Source: Acidobacteriota bacterium (lineage in GTDB: Bacteria > Acidobacteriota > Terriglobia > Acidiferrales > UBA7541). From it: 64,000 nt of DNA. The DNA is taken from NCBI GenBank assembly GCA_003224085.1, contig QHYK01000053.1, forward strand, positions 1 to 64,000, given 5' to 3'. A program made the translations under genes and the position numbers. Shown one piece after another: positions 27,664 to 36,998 of the stretch. Position 1 is the stretch's first letter. Each line of letters opens with the position of its first letter. The notes beneath the pieces were generated by a model. That model was not told where the DNA came from, ran no database searches, and worked only from the letters and a program-made list of their open reading frames with translations.

Positions 27664-28887
27664 ATGGACGGCGCGCACCTATTGACGCAGGACCAATGGC
27701 AACACGCCTTGGCAAAAAGCCAAACTAAAGCAGCGGAACTGTTTGGGCATTCCGAAGAAGAACAGCGCCGGCTCGGTTATTTCCATACGATTCGAGAAAT
27801 CTGCCAGCAACCGTGGACCTGGCTCGGAACCGGCGATCGAATGCTCGCTTCACGCGATGGTCTGAAGGAAGACCTGAAAGGAATTCACAGTCTGGCGCTC
27901 ACCGGCTCTGGCAGTTCGGAGTATGCCGGGGAGTGCGTGCGTTTCCCTTTGCAGAAGGCGTTAGGCATTCCCACGGAATCGGTCAGCGGCGGCGCCCTCT
28001 TGATGTATGGCGGGAAGGCTCTTCCTCCCGGCAGACCGGGAATCCTCGTTTCTGTGGCGAGGTCAGGCGACAGCCCGGAGAGTAGCGGGGTCGTGGAATT
28101 GTTGCTGAACTCTGAGCCGCAAATCCGACACGTTGTGGTGACCTGCAACGAGCAAGGAAGATTAGCCAGTTCCTGGCAGGAAACCAAGAATGTACGCGTG
28201 ATCACGCTTCCCAGCGAAACGCTTGATAAAAGCCTGGTAATGACCAGCAGCTTCACCAATCTGCTGCTGGCAGTACGTTTCCTGGGAATGCTCGGGAGAG
28301 CGAATGACTACCGGGCGCTGTGCGAGAGGCTGAGCCAAATTGCGAGTGAACTAATGCGGTTAAAATTCGATGCGCTGGCACGAATCGCGGCCGCGGACTT
28401 CCGGCGCGCCGTGTTTCTTGGCAGCGGGGCGCGCTTCGCGGCCTCGCGCGAGGCCGCGCTCAAAATGCTGGAGCTCACGGCTGGGCGCGTGACAACCGTT
28501 TGCGAAACGTATCTGGGCTTACGACACGGACCCATGAGTTATCTACACGATGACACGTTGGTCGTTTGTTCACTGTCGTCCGAACGCACGATCCGCGCCT
28601 ATGAATTGGATTTGTTGCGCGAGTTGGACCGAAAGAGGCTTGGGCTGCTCAAAGTCATTGTCGGTGAAAACATCCCGGATTCCGTGGTCAGAAATGGCGA
28701 TGAGGTTATCGAATGCCGCGGATTGAGTGAACTTGGCGAGGAGGACGACTTAGCGATACATGTCGTCGTAGCGCAGCTTTTGGCTTTTTTCCGTTGCCTG
28801 GAGGAAGGTCTTCTGCCCGACTCTCCCTCCGAAGAGGGAATTATCAATCGAGTGGTGGAGAAGTTCCCCTTGCACGCTCCTTCATAA
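27664..28887 (+). CDS. agaS: SIS-domain sugar-phosphate isomerase/deaminase, AgaS-like
   Basis: 407 residues with two SIS domains. The first contains ALTGSGSSEYAGE and SVARSGDSPESSG (phosphosugar loops); the second contains VFLGSGARFAASREAALKMLELTAG and ETYLGLRHGPMS. This is the AgaS/tagatose-6-phosphate ketose-aldose isomerase family, where the enzyme deaminates galactosamine-6-phosphate to tagatose-6-phosphate (established for AgaS; inferred here). No signal peptide, so cytoplasmic. The LacC- and LacD-like enzymes at 36999-39048 would take its product onward. Confidence 0.85.
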   Translation: MDGAHLLTQDQWQHALAKSQTKAAELFGHSEEEQRRLGYFHTIREICQQPWTWLGTGDRMLASRDGLKEDLKGIHSLALTGSGSSEYAGECVRFPLQKALGIPTESVSGGALLMYGGKALPPGRPGILVSVARSGDSPESSGVVELLLNSEPQIRHVVVTCNEQGRLASSWQETKNVRVITLPSETLDKSLVMTSSFTNLLLAVRFLGMLGRANDYRALCERLSQIASELMRLKFDALARIAAADFRRAVFLGSGARFAASREAALKMLELTAGRVTTVCETYLGLRHGPMSYLHDDTLVVCSLSSERTIRAYELDLLRELDRKRLGLLKVIVGENIPDSVVRNGDEVIECRGLSELGEEDDLAIHVVVAQLLAFFRCLEEGLLPDSPSEEGIINRVVEKFPLHAPS

Positions 28888-28958
28888 GGCAGCTCTCGAA
28901 AAACGACGGCAGCGCCCCACAAGAACAGGAAGACCGGCAAATAAATATTGAGGGATAG

Positions 28959-31900
28959 ATGATTTGGAAACCACGCCAGCGGAACTTTTTTTCCCGGGTG
29001 AAGGCGGCGCGCCGGGCCTTTGCTTTCGTCTTCTTGCCGGTTTTCGCAACCCCGATTTCCGGTCAAGTCCGCGTGTGGGAGGGCGTCCTGAAGCTCCTCA
29101 CCTATGAGGAAGGAGCGCCCGATCCTAATCCTCCATTTGATCAATTTTCGACCGGCCGCTTCAATTACCCCTATACGCTTCGAAACGAAATCACCGACAC
29201 GCGCGTGGAACACGAGTGGCGCGCCGTTTACCTCGAGAATGAGTACTTGAAATGTTCCGTGCTGTGTGACATCGGTGGTCATCTTTATACCTGCGTTGAC
29301 AAAATCAGCGGACAGCCCATGTTCTACGCGAATCCGTCGATCAAGAAAGCGCGAATCGGTTATCGGGGAGCCTGGGCGGCCTTTGGCGTCGAGTTTAACT
29401 TTCCCGTTTCCCACAATTGGGTCTCCATGTCGCCGGTGAACTACGCCTATGTGGAGCATTCCGATGGCAGCGCCTCGGTGACGGTGGGCAACATCGACAG
29501 AGCCTATGGGATGGAATGGATGGTGGAACTGACTCTGCGCCCGGGCTCCACAGTTTTGGAGCAGCGCGTCACGCTCAGCAACCGAAGCGACGTGCGCCAT
29601 CGCTTTTATTGGTGGAACAATGCGGGCGTGCAGGTTTGGGATGATTCCCGAATCCAATACCCTCAGCGATTTGCCGCTGCGCACGGATTTGCCGAAGTGC
29701 AGCGTTGGCCGGTGGACACCCAAGGCAAAGATTTGAGCGTCATTCGAAACCAGACCGATGGCCCCGTGTCCTTATTTGCCCATGGAAGCCGAGAAGACTT
29801 CATGGGCGTATGGAATCCTTACACCAACACCGGCACCGCGCATTTTGCCGAATATCTTCAAGTGCCCGCGAAGAAAATCTGGTCCTGGGGCGTGGACGCG
29901 GATGGCCTCGATTGGCGAAAAGCGCTCTCGGACAATGACAGCGCGTACGTCGAGCTGCAAGCAGGTCTGTTCCGGAACCAGGAGACTTACGCGTTCCTGG
30001 AGCCGCGGCAAGCGATCTCCTTCACGGAGTACTGGATGCCCGTCCGCGATACCGGTGGCATCTCGCGGGCCAATCTCGCTGGCATAGTTCACTGGGAGCG
30101 AAACAACGGGGTTTTGAACGTCGCGCTCAATGCCAACCGGAAAATACCCGCGGCAACCATCACGGTCCTAAGTGCGGGCAGGCTAAATGAGACGAGTCTA
30201 AATAAGACCAGTCCAAGTGAAACCACTTTCTTGCTGCGGGAAAAAGGGGACTTGGCACCCGAGCGCGTGTGGAAAAAAGAGATTCCCATTCCTAGCGGCG
30301 CCGGGAACCTCACATTCGAACTGCAGAGCAGCGACGGCACGGTGTTGTTAAAGCAGACCGAGGGCCAATACGACTGGGTTCCGGAATCCCAGATCAAGCT
30401 TGGCCCTCAGTTTTCCTACAAGATTCCCGAAGAGAGCCGGCGGAGTGCGGACGACTGGCTTCAACTAGCGAAAGACGAAGAGCTGAACGGCAACGTGCTG
30501 GCAGCCGTTCAAACTTATGATCAGGCTCTGCAGAAATTTCCAACTAGCTTTGAATTACTAAAAGCCTCGGGACGCCTGGACGCCAGCCTGAATCGCTTTG
30601 AGGAAGCGCTCCCGCGCCTTGTTGAGGTCCATGACCGGAACACCAGCGACACGGAAACCTCCTACTATCTGGGAATTGCTTATGAAGGGCTCGAACGAGA
30701 GGAAGAGGCGGGCGACGCTTACCGGCAGGCTCTGCTGCTGCCCGAGTATCGCGCTGCCGCTGCGATGCGTCTTGCGGAAGTGCAGGCGCGCGCTGGCAAA
30801 TTGCAAAAAGCCAAGGAATTGCTAACGCTGAGTCTTGAATCCGCTCCCGAAGATCTGCGCGCTGCGGAAGAGATGGTGGCCGTTCGAAAAGCACTTGGAG
30901 AAACCAAAGAAGCGGAAACACTCGGCAAAGAGCGACTCGCGCGCTTTCCCTTGAGCAATTTTCTCCGCGAAGAACTTGGAAATGTAGACGTTGCGCATTG
31001 GGCTGGCGACCCCTATCGCATCTTGAATATTGCTTACGAGTACGCAAGCCTGGGACTCTATCGACAAGCATTGGGAGTGCTCTCACGGGAGTATCCGCGC
31101 GTAAGGCCCGATCAGGCCGAGCCCGGCTCGGTCGTGCCCCAGAATCACCCGTTGGTTGCTTACTTTCAGGGGTATTGCCGCGAGAAACTTGGTGAGTCCC
31201 CTGCAAAGGACTACGAGCAGGCCTCGCGGCTTTCGACGCTGTACATTTTTCCGAGCCGCATCGAAGAGCAGCGGGCACTGCGCGCCGCTATTCGAAAGAA
31301 TGAAAAGGATGCCACCGCGCACTACCTTTTGGGAACGGGGTACTTTGCGCGTGGGCAGACCGACGCGGCTCTCTCTGAATGGAAACGCGCTCGCGAGCTC
31401 AATCCCAAGATCCCGGTCCTGCAAGCGAGCACCGGATTGGCATTGCTCAACATAAAGCACGAATTCGCCGCGGCCTTAAATGCTTTTGAAGAAGGAATCG
31501 CAAACGACTCTCGGAACACGGTGAATTATTCCGGCGCAGTGGTCGCCATGACGCTGCTTGGAAAATCCGCAGCCGAGCGAGTGAAAGTGCTGGAGCGATA
31601 CCCCGACTTAAGCCGCATGTCCACTTCTTTGGTGTACGAGTTGGCCTTGAATCGCGCGGAAGAAGGGAACTATCAAGCGGCGATGGACCTATTCAAGAAC
31701 CGATACTTTGGCCGGGAAGAAGGCGGCACGAACGTTCGTCAGGTGTGGGTCGAAGTCAACTTGCATCGGGCGTTGGCACTCGCCCAAACAAACCGGTGCG
31801 AAGACGCGATCGCCGTTGCGAAGTCCCTTGGTTCTCCCGTGAACGGGCTGGTGTTCACGCAAGACGGGCTCGCGCCGTTTGTGGATGCGGCGAGGAGTAA

Positions 31901-32279
31901 TTTTCTGCTCGGGGAAGTTTCGCTAGCGTGCGGCCAAAAAAAGGACGCGGAGGAATGGTACCGCCGCGCGACTCAAGCGAACCGACCCTCGGACATGGTT
32001 TGGGCGTGGGCCTCGGCTCGAAAGCTCGATGGCTATGATTCAGCACAGTGGCGTGAAAGGCTCAATGCCGCCTTGTCCCAGGCTGAATCCAATCTGGGGA
32101 CCGGCAGCTCACCGGGTTGGTGGCTTTATACCGCGGGAGTTTTGCAGGTGGCACTCGGGAACACAGAGAAGGGCAAGGTTTTGCTCCAACAAGCATTGCT
32201 TGCACCAGAGAGCCGGATGTCTTATCACCTCAGCCGCTTGGCTCTGACGGGAGCAACGCCCCAAGCTAAACCTCAATGA
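28959..32279 (+). CDS. Secreted DUF5107 protein with TPR repeats
   Basis: 1106 residues. After a signal (FAFVFLPVFATPISGQ), residues about 40-390 match the DUF5107 galactose-mutarotase-like beta-sandwich (HLYTCVDKISGQPMFYANPS, RFYWWNNAGVQVWDDS, WSWGVDADGLDW). A linker follows, then TPR helices (about 480-1060). DUF5107 proteins are associated with carbohydrate degradation, though their reaction is not defined. The TPRs may organise a complex. The 3' end overlaps the convergent DeoR gene by 14 bp. Confidence 0.8.
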   Translation: MIWKPRQRNFFSRVKAARRAFAFVFLPVFATPISGQVRVWEGVLKLLTYEEGAPDPNPPFDQFSTGRFNYPYTLRNEITDTRVEHEWRAVYLENEYLKCSVLCDIGGHLYTCVDKISGQPMFYANPSIKKARIGYRGAWAAFGVEFNFPVSHNWVSMSPVNYAYVEHSDGSASVTVGNIDRAYGMEWMVELTLRPGSTVLEQRVTLSNRSDVRHRFYWWNNAGVQVWDDSRIQYPQRFAAAHGFAEVQRWPVDTQGKDLSVIRNQTDGPVSLFAHGSREDFMGVWNPYTNTGTAHFAEYLQVPAKKIWSWGVDADGLDWRKALSDNDSAYVELQAGLFRNQETYAFLEPRQAISFTEYWMPVRDTGGISRANLAGIVHWERNNGVLNVALNANRKIPAATITVLSAGRLNETSLNKTSPSETTFLLREKGDLAPERVWKKEIPIPSGAGNLTFELQSSDGTVLLKQTEGQYDWVPESQIKLGPQFSYKIPEESRRSADDWLQLAKDEELNGNVLAAVQTYDQALQKFPTSFELLKASGRLDASLNRFEEALPRLVEVHDRNTSDTETSYYLGIAYEGLEREEEAGDAYRQALLLPEYRAAAAMRLAEVQARAGKLQKAKELLTLSLESAPEDLRAAEEMVAVRKALGETKEAETLGKERLARFPLSNFLREELGNVDVAHWAGDPYRILNIAYEYASLGLYRQALGVLSREYPRVRPDQAEPGSVVPQNHPLVAYFQGYCREKLGESPAKDYEQASRLSTLYIFPSRIEEQRALRAAIRKNEKDATAHYLLGTGYFARGQTDAALSEWKRARELNPKIPVLQASTGLALLNIKHEFAAALNAFEEGIANDSRNTVNYSGAVVAMTLLGKSAAERVKVLERYPDLSRMSTSLVYELALNRAEEGNYQAAMDLFKNRYFGREEGGTNVRQVWVEVNLHRALALAQTNRCEDAIAVAKSLGSPVNGLVFTQDGLAPFVDAARSNFLLGEVSLACGQKKDAEEWYRRATQANRPSDMVWAWASARKLDGYDSAQWRERLNAALSQAESNLGTGSSPGWWLYTAGVLQVALGNTEKGKVLLQQALLAPESRMSYHLSRLALTGATPQAKPQ

Positions 32280-33051
32280 CTTCAATGCCCCTATTGCGAA
32301 GCCCGTTCGTAAATTCCTGGGGGGCGCGGTTGTCGGTGATGAGACGCCGGATTCGATCAAAAGGACCAATCCTCGAAACGCTGCGGCGACCCAGTTTGCT
32401 GAAGTCCGTGACAACATTTACTTCCCTAGCCGAACGAATCATCACATTGTTGAGCTGAGCTTCGAGTACGTCCGGCGTGGAAGGGCCGTTCTCCAGATCG
32501 AAACCATCCACGGCCAGGAAAAGTCGGTCTGCATGAAACTCGCTCATCATCGCTTGTGCCTGCGGTCCTACGAAGGAATAGGAAACCGGGCGCAGCAATC
32601 CGCCGATCATAATCAAGGAGATGCCAGACGAATCAGCCAGCTCCATGGCGATGTTCAGCGCATTGGTAATGACGGTGAGAGGTTGCGTTTTCATCCTCTT
32701 CAAATGCCGCGCAACTTCCGCTGTGGTGGTTCCTGAATCGAGGATAATGGTCTCGCCGGGCTGTACCAATTCGGCGGCGGCTCCTCCAATTCTGACTTTT
32801 TCCTCCCGGTAGAGGGTTTCCTTGGCGCGAAGTGGGTAATCCTGAGTGGCCTCTAGTCGCCGAACGGCCCCGCCGTGCGATCGAACTACGGCCCCGAGCG
32901 AAGCGAGCGCATCCAAGTCGCTGCGAACGGTGACCGCCGAAATTGCAAAGCGCTTCACCATATCGGCCACGGTAACTTGGCCTTGTTGATCGACAAGATC
33001 CAGAAGGTTTCGGCGCCGCTGTTCGGTCAAAAGGCGGGCTTTAGGAGTCAT
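32266..33051 (-). CDS. DeoR/GlpR-family sugar-responsive repressor
   Basis: 261 residues. The N-terminal DeoR winged helix (RRRNLLDLVDQQGQVTVADM, then AVTVRSDLDALASLGAVVRSHGGAV) precedes a sugar-phosphate-sensing domain with IILDSGTTTAEVARHL and LTVITNALNIAMEL phosphate-binding loops and the conserved FLAVDGFDLENG. It likely derepresses when a sugar phosphate, possibly tagatose or galactosamine phosphate, accumulates (AgaR-like, inference). It is divergent from the TonB receptor at 33231 with a palindromic operator between, so autoregulation and control of the receptor, perhaps of further local operons, are likely. Confidence 0.88.
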   Translation of the reverse strand: MTPKARLLTEQRRRNLLDLVDQQGQVTVADMVKRFAISAVTVRSDLDALASLGAVVRSHGGAVRRLEATQDYPLRAKETLYREEKVRIGGAAAELVQPGETIILDSGTTTAEVARHLKRMKTQPLTVITNALNIAMELADSSGISLIMIGGLLRPVSYSFVGPQAQAMMSEFHADRLFLAVDGFDLENGPSTPDVLEAQLNNVMIRSAREVNVVTDFSKLGRRSVSRIGPFDRIRRLITDNRAPQEFTNGLRNRGIEVIEV

Positions 33052-33070
33052 GCACCTTTTCCATGTGGAG

Positions 33071-33138
33071 GCAAAGTATACGGCCTTCCTGCCGCCTAGT
33101 CAAAGCAAACGAAAGTATAAAGGATCCATATACTTTCG
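33071..33138. promoter_or_regulatory. Candidate DeoR-type operator
   Basis: A perfect inverted repeat CGAAAGTATA (33110-33119) / TATACTTTCG (33129-33138) with a 9-bp spacer lies between the divergent repressor and receptor genes. A third half-site GCAAAGTATA occurs at 33071-33080, 39 bp from the second in the same orientation. Position and symmetry fit a DeoR operator allowing dimer or tetramer looping. Binding itself is inferred. Confidence 0.7.
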
Positions 33139-33219
33139 TCTGTTTTCTTTATTCATTTTATTTTTTGTTTGTTGTTGTGTTTGCTTTCCTATTGTGCTAC
33201 ACCCTTGCGAAAAGTTTAT

Positions 33220-33227
33220 GGAGGTGA
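33220..33227 (+). promoter_or_regulatory. Strong ribosome binding site deciding a TTG start
   Basis: GGAGGTGA ends three bases before TTG 33231. No ATG or GTG in the frame has such a site, and the following residues form a proper signal peptide, so the receptor starts with TTG. Confidence 0.75.
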
Positions 33228-33230
33228 CCT

Positions 33231-36200
33231 TTGAAGCGCCGCACCGTTTTTGTTTGCGTCGCCCTCTTTGCAGTCCGCTTTCTCTCGACAGGCTACACCG
33301 TTCGTGGGCAAGGGAATCTTGGAGCTATCACCGGTAGCGTGCAGGATTCGAGCGGTGCCGTAGTTCCCGATCTCCCGCTTACCATTACCAACGTTGAGAC
33401 TGGGGTGAAATGGGCAGCCACAACCAGCAGTGCTGGATATTACAGGGTGGCGGTGCCTCCCGGAACATACCGCCTGGACGTGCAAAAGCAAGGCTTCAAG
33501 ACAGAAGGAGTTGACAAGATTCTTGTGCCGGTCGCACAGGTCGTTACGGTGGATGTCACGCTGCAGGTGGGCAACCAATCGGAAAAGGTGGAAGTTACCT
33601 CGCTTTCTCCGTTACTCACGCCGTCTACGGCCGAAGTGGGCTCTTCCGTGAGTCCCCAGGAATATGAGACGCTACCCGTTGAGCTTAGTGATGGAGGACG
33701 GGCACTTCAAACGTTCATTTTTACCAGCCTGCCCGGAACCGCCGGCGATACATTTTCGGGTTCGATTAACGGTGGCCAGCTTTTCAGTCATGAAATCCTC
33801 ATTGACGGGGTCACCATCGGCCGCTACGACCTCAGTGGGGGCAGCTTGGATGAATTCAGTCCAGGGACAGACTCGATCGCTGAATTCAAGGTGCAGATGT
33901 CCAATTATTCGGCAGAGTATGGCGAGACAGGCGGCGGGATCGCGAATTTCAGTTATAAATCAGGAACCAATGATTTTCATGGGACGCTTTTTGAATACAA
34001 CAAAAACCCAGTTTTTAACGCGGCCGGGGTGCTGGCAGACACGTTTGGCACTCCTAAGGATAATGAGAAAGAGAACAACTTCGGTGGCACTCTTGGTGGC
34101 CCGATCAAAAAGGATCACACCTTCTTCTTTTTCAACTTCGAGGGGGATCGTTTCCGAAGCTTTCAGTTCGCTGGGCCCATGACGTTGCCGACACCCGCCA
34201 TGAAGAACGGGAATTTCAGCTCCTGGTTGGGAGCCCAGATCGGTACAGACGCTCTTGGTCGACCCGTGTTTAAGAATGAGATCTACGATCCGACAAGCAC
34301 TCGCAATGTGACCGCCGGTACCGTTGACCCGGTCACCGGTCGAATGGCCACCGCCGACGCGGTCATCCGCGATCCCTTCTCTTCCGGCGGCAACTTGAAC
34401 GTCATTCCCGCGACTGAGTTCAGCAATGCGTCTTCGGTACTTCTGCCTCTAATCCCAGACCCCCTGTTCGCCAAAGATACAAACAACACGCTAAGGCTCA
34501 GCGGCTGCTGCCCGATTCTGTCACGCAACGCATACACCGCCAAAATCGATCACGTGCTTACCGGCAAGCAGAAGTTGTGGGGGTCCTTTACCTGGAATCA
34601 CAGAGACAGGTACAACAGGAACAGCAGCAGGACTTTCCTGCCCTTCCCCGGACAGCCAATTAACCCTGTCAAGCGGCAGATTGTGGGCGGACCCCAGGTG
34701 CGCATTGCCCACGCCTGGACGATCAGCAGCCGCAGCGTCAATGAATTCTCCGTGGGGTACAACCGTTTTCAAAACAAGAACAACATCACCGATAACGCCA
34801 AATTCACTCCGCAGTTGGGAATCCCTGGCGTTCCCAACGACTGTTTCCCGCCCATGCGCTTCAGCGGTCATAATCCTGTAACGCCACTCTTCGGCGTTGG
34901 GTGCAAGAACGTTGACCCTTCCGAGAGTTACGTTTACCAGGACACTTACAGTTATTTGCGCGGCAAACATAGCCTGAAGTTTGGCGGGGAATTCCGCCGC
35001 TATCGCTACAATACTTTTGAACCAGGCCCTCTGTCGGGCGATTTCTCGTTCACCGACCGCGAAACCTCACTTCCCGGATTTACCACGGCGACCGGCCATC
35101 CTTTTGCCAGCTTCATTCTCGGTGCGGTCGATCACGGCAACCGGTCCGTCTATACCACCGAACCCGGCTACCGTGCTGGCTTGTTTGCCTTCTTTGCCCA
35201 GGACGACTTTAAAGTATCTCCCAAGCTGACCCTCAATCTGGGGCTTCGCTGGGAAATTCCCCTACCCCAGCGGGAAGTGTTGAACCGCGAGTCGGGATTC
35301 GATCCCACCGTGCCGAATCCTGGCGCCGACAACATACTTGGGGCCTTGGTGTTCCTGGGCAGTTGCCAAACCTGCTTCCACCGCAATTCCTTCCAGGACT
35401 GGTATTTCAAAGAGTTCGGGCCACGCATAGGTCTCGCCTACCAGATCCAGAAGAATCTAGTGATTCGCGGAGGTTACGGAATTTCTTACGGTCCTCCGAT
35501 CGAGAACAACTTCGGCAGTCAGAACCTTTTTGGCTTCAACAGCGGAGTGCCGCTAAACAGGGGGACTTCTCCCACCGGCTTTCCCCAGGATCCAGTTACG
35601 TATTTGTCAACCCTAAAGTCTGCTCCCTTGCCGGCATTGGCCCAGGTCGGTGTCCCCGCATTTACGGGAACACTTCCCAACCGTGACCCGGCGTCTGCAA
35701 ATGGACAAACACTCGACTTCATGCCCAGAAATGCTGCGGCGCAGCCGTATGCCCAGAATTGGAGTACCGGATTACAGTACCTATTCCCGCACGACGTCAT
35801 GCTCCAGGCGGATTACGTCGGATCAAAGGGCACTCGCCTTCTCAACGGCTACTTTGGCTTCTGGTACAATCAAGCGCCCTCGAAGTACATGGCCTTGGGG
35901 GATATTCTCGCAGACGACTTGGCGACCGATTTGGCCGACCCGGTTAACGGTCCGATCTTGGCGAGTTTTGGAATCACCGGGCTACCCTATCCGGATTTTG
36001 AAATCAACAACTACAGCACGACGGTGGCGGCGGCGCTCCAGCCATTCCCGCAGTATTCGGGCTTAGTCAACAATTATCCGACGATAGGTAATTCCACGTA
36101 TCATTCTCTTCAGCTCATGGCCCGCAAGACTGCATCGCACGGCCTGAGCTTCATTGCCGCCTACACCTGGTCCAAGACTCTCACCGACACCGATAGCGCT

Positions 36201-36875
36201 CTCTATGCCTCCGGAAGTCAGATCGTCCAAGATTTTTATAACCGCAAGGCGGAGAAAGCCATCGCCAGCTTCGATTTCCCGCAGTTCCTCAAATTCACCT
36301 GGATTTATGAGTTGCCGTTCGGGCATGGAAAGAAATGGCTAAATACCGGCGGGGCGTTCGACCGCTTGGTTTCCGGGTGGCAGGCTACGGCAATTCAGAA
36401 CTACTTCTCTGGCGACCCGCTGGTCATCTTTGATGACTCGGTGAGCCCCGGCATTCAAATGAACGGCGTGCGGGCAGATATCGTTCCCGGCGTTCCTCAG
36501 ACTATTACCTCGCGCGGTTTGGACGTGACCAACGGGACTCCTTATTTGAACCCACTGGCGTTCACGGACCCGCCTCTGTCACCGATTAACTCCTTTACAT
36601 TGCGCCCTGGAAACTCTCCCGGTTTCCTGCCTCACACCCGCGGTCCAGGTCACAGTAGAGAGGATTTTGGAATTGTGAAGGATACGCGTCTCACCGAGCG
36701 CGTCGGACTTCAGTTCCGCGCGGACATGTTCAATGTCTTCAATCGCACCGGACGCGGCGATCCCGACACGGACCTTGCCGATGGACTCCCGTCTCAGGGC
36801 GGCACATTCGGCTTGATTCTCGATCCAAGCCATGATCCGCGCGTCATTCTATTCGCCTTGCGGCTGAAATTCTGA
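33231..36875 (+). CDS. TonB-dependent receptor, Oar-like
   Basis: 1214 residues from a TTG start. Signal peptide (about 1-27), CarboxypepD_reg-like domain (about 29-115, GAITGSVQDSSGAVVPD, then AGYYRVAVPPGTY), plug (about 130-260) with LIDGVTIGRYDLSGGS, and an outer-membrane barrel with repeated aromatic strands ([16 protein letters not shown]) ending in FALRLKF. It probably takes up an oligosaccharide into the periplasm using TonB energy. The DeoR-type palindrome upstream suggests induction by a sugar phosphate. A strong terminator follows at 36943. Confidence 0.88.
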   Translation: MKRRTVFVCVALFAVRFLSTGYTVRGQGNLGAITGSVQDSSGAVVPDLPLTITNVETGVKWAATTSSAGYYRVAVPPGTYRLDVQKQGFKTEGVDKILVPVAQVVTVDVTLQVGNQSEKVEVTSLSPLLTPSTAEVGSSVSPQEYETLPVELSDGGRALQTFIFTSLPGTAGDTFSGSINGGQLFSHEILIDGVTIGRYDLSGGSLDEFSPGTDSIAEFKVQMSNYSAEYGETGGGIANFSYKSGTNDFHGTLFEYNKNPVFNAAGVLADTFGTPKDNEKENNFGGTLGGPIKKDHTFFFFNFEGDRFRSFQFAGPMTLPTPAMKNGNFSSWLGAQIGTDALGRPVFKNEIYDPTSTRNVTAGTVDPVTGRMATADAVIRDPFSSGGNLNVIPATEFSNASSVLLPLIPDPLFAKDTNNTLRLSGCCPILSRNAYTAKIDHVLTGKQKLWGSFTWNHRDRYNRNSSRTFLPFPGQPINPVKRQIVGGPQVRIAHAWTISSRSVNEFSVGYNRFQNKNNITDNAKFTPQLGIPGVPNDCFPPMRFSGHNPVTPLFGVGCKNVDPSESYVYQDTYSYLRGKHSLKFGGEFRRYRYNTFEPGPLSGDFSFTDRETSLPGFTTATGHPFASFILGAVDHGNRSVYTTEPGYRAGLFAFFAQDDFKVSPKLTLNLGLRWEIPLPQREVLNRESGFDPTVPNPGADNILGALVFLGSCQTCFHRNSFQDWYFKEFGPRIGLAYQIQKNLVIRGGYGISYGPPIENNFGSQNLFGFNSGVPLNRGTSPTGFPQDPVTYLSTLKSAPLPALAQVGVPAFTGTLPNRDPASANGQTLDFMPRNAAAQPYAQNWSTGLQYLFPHDVMLQADYVGSKGTRLLNGYFGFWYNQAPSKYMALGDILADDLATDLADPVNGPILASFGITGLPYPDFEINNYSTTVAAALQPFPQYSGLVNNYPTIGNSTYHSLQLMARKTASHGLSFIAAYTWSKTLTDTDSALYASGSQIVQDFYNRKAEKAIASFDFPQFLKFTWIYELPFGHGKKWLNTGGAFDRLVSGWQATAIQNYFSGDPLVIFDDSVSPGIQMNGVRADIVPGVPQTITSRGLDVTNGTPYLNPLAFTDPPLSPINSFTLRPGNSPGFLPHTRGPGHSREDFGIVKDTRLTERVGLQFRADMFNVFNRTGRGDPDTDLADGLPSQGGTFGLILDPSHDPRVILFALRLKF

Positions 36876-36942
36876 CCCACCGTGCGCCTGCGGCTGAGGA
36901 TTACGTTCTAGTCCGCGCAAGCGCAAACAATTAGAATTGCCA

Positions 36943-36975
36943 AGAGGGGGCGGGCCGTGCGGTTCGCCCCTTTTT
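36943..36975 (+). terminator. Rho-independent terminator after the TonB receptor
   Basis: AGGGGGCG and CGCCCC arms enclose an inner CCG/CGG pair and are followed by TTTTT. The hairpin lies about 70 bp after the receptor stop and just before the aldolase start, so it separates the receptor transcript from the kinase/aldolase operon, or attenuates into it. Confidence 0.75.
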
Positions 36976-36998
36976 GCTAGGAAGAACGACCGAGGGCG

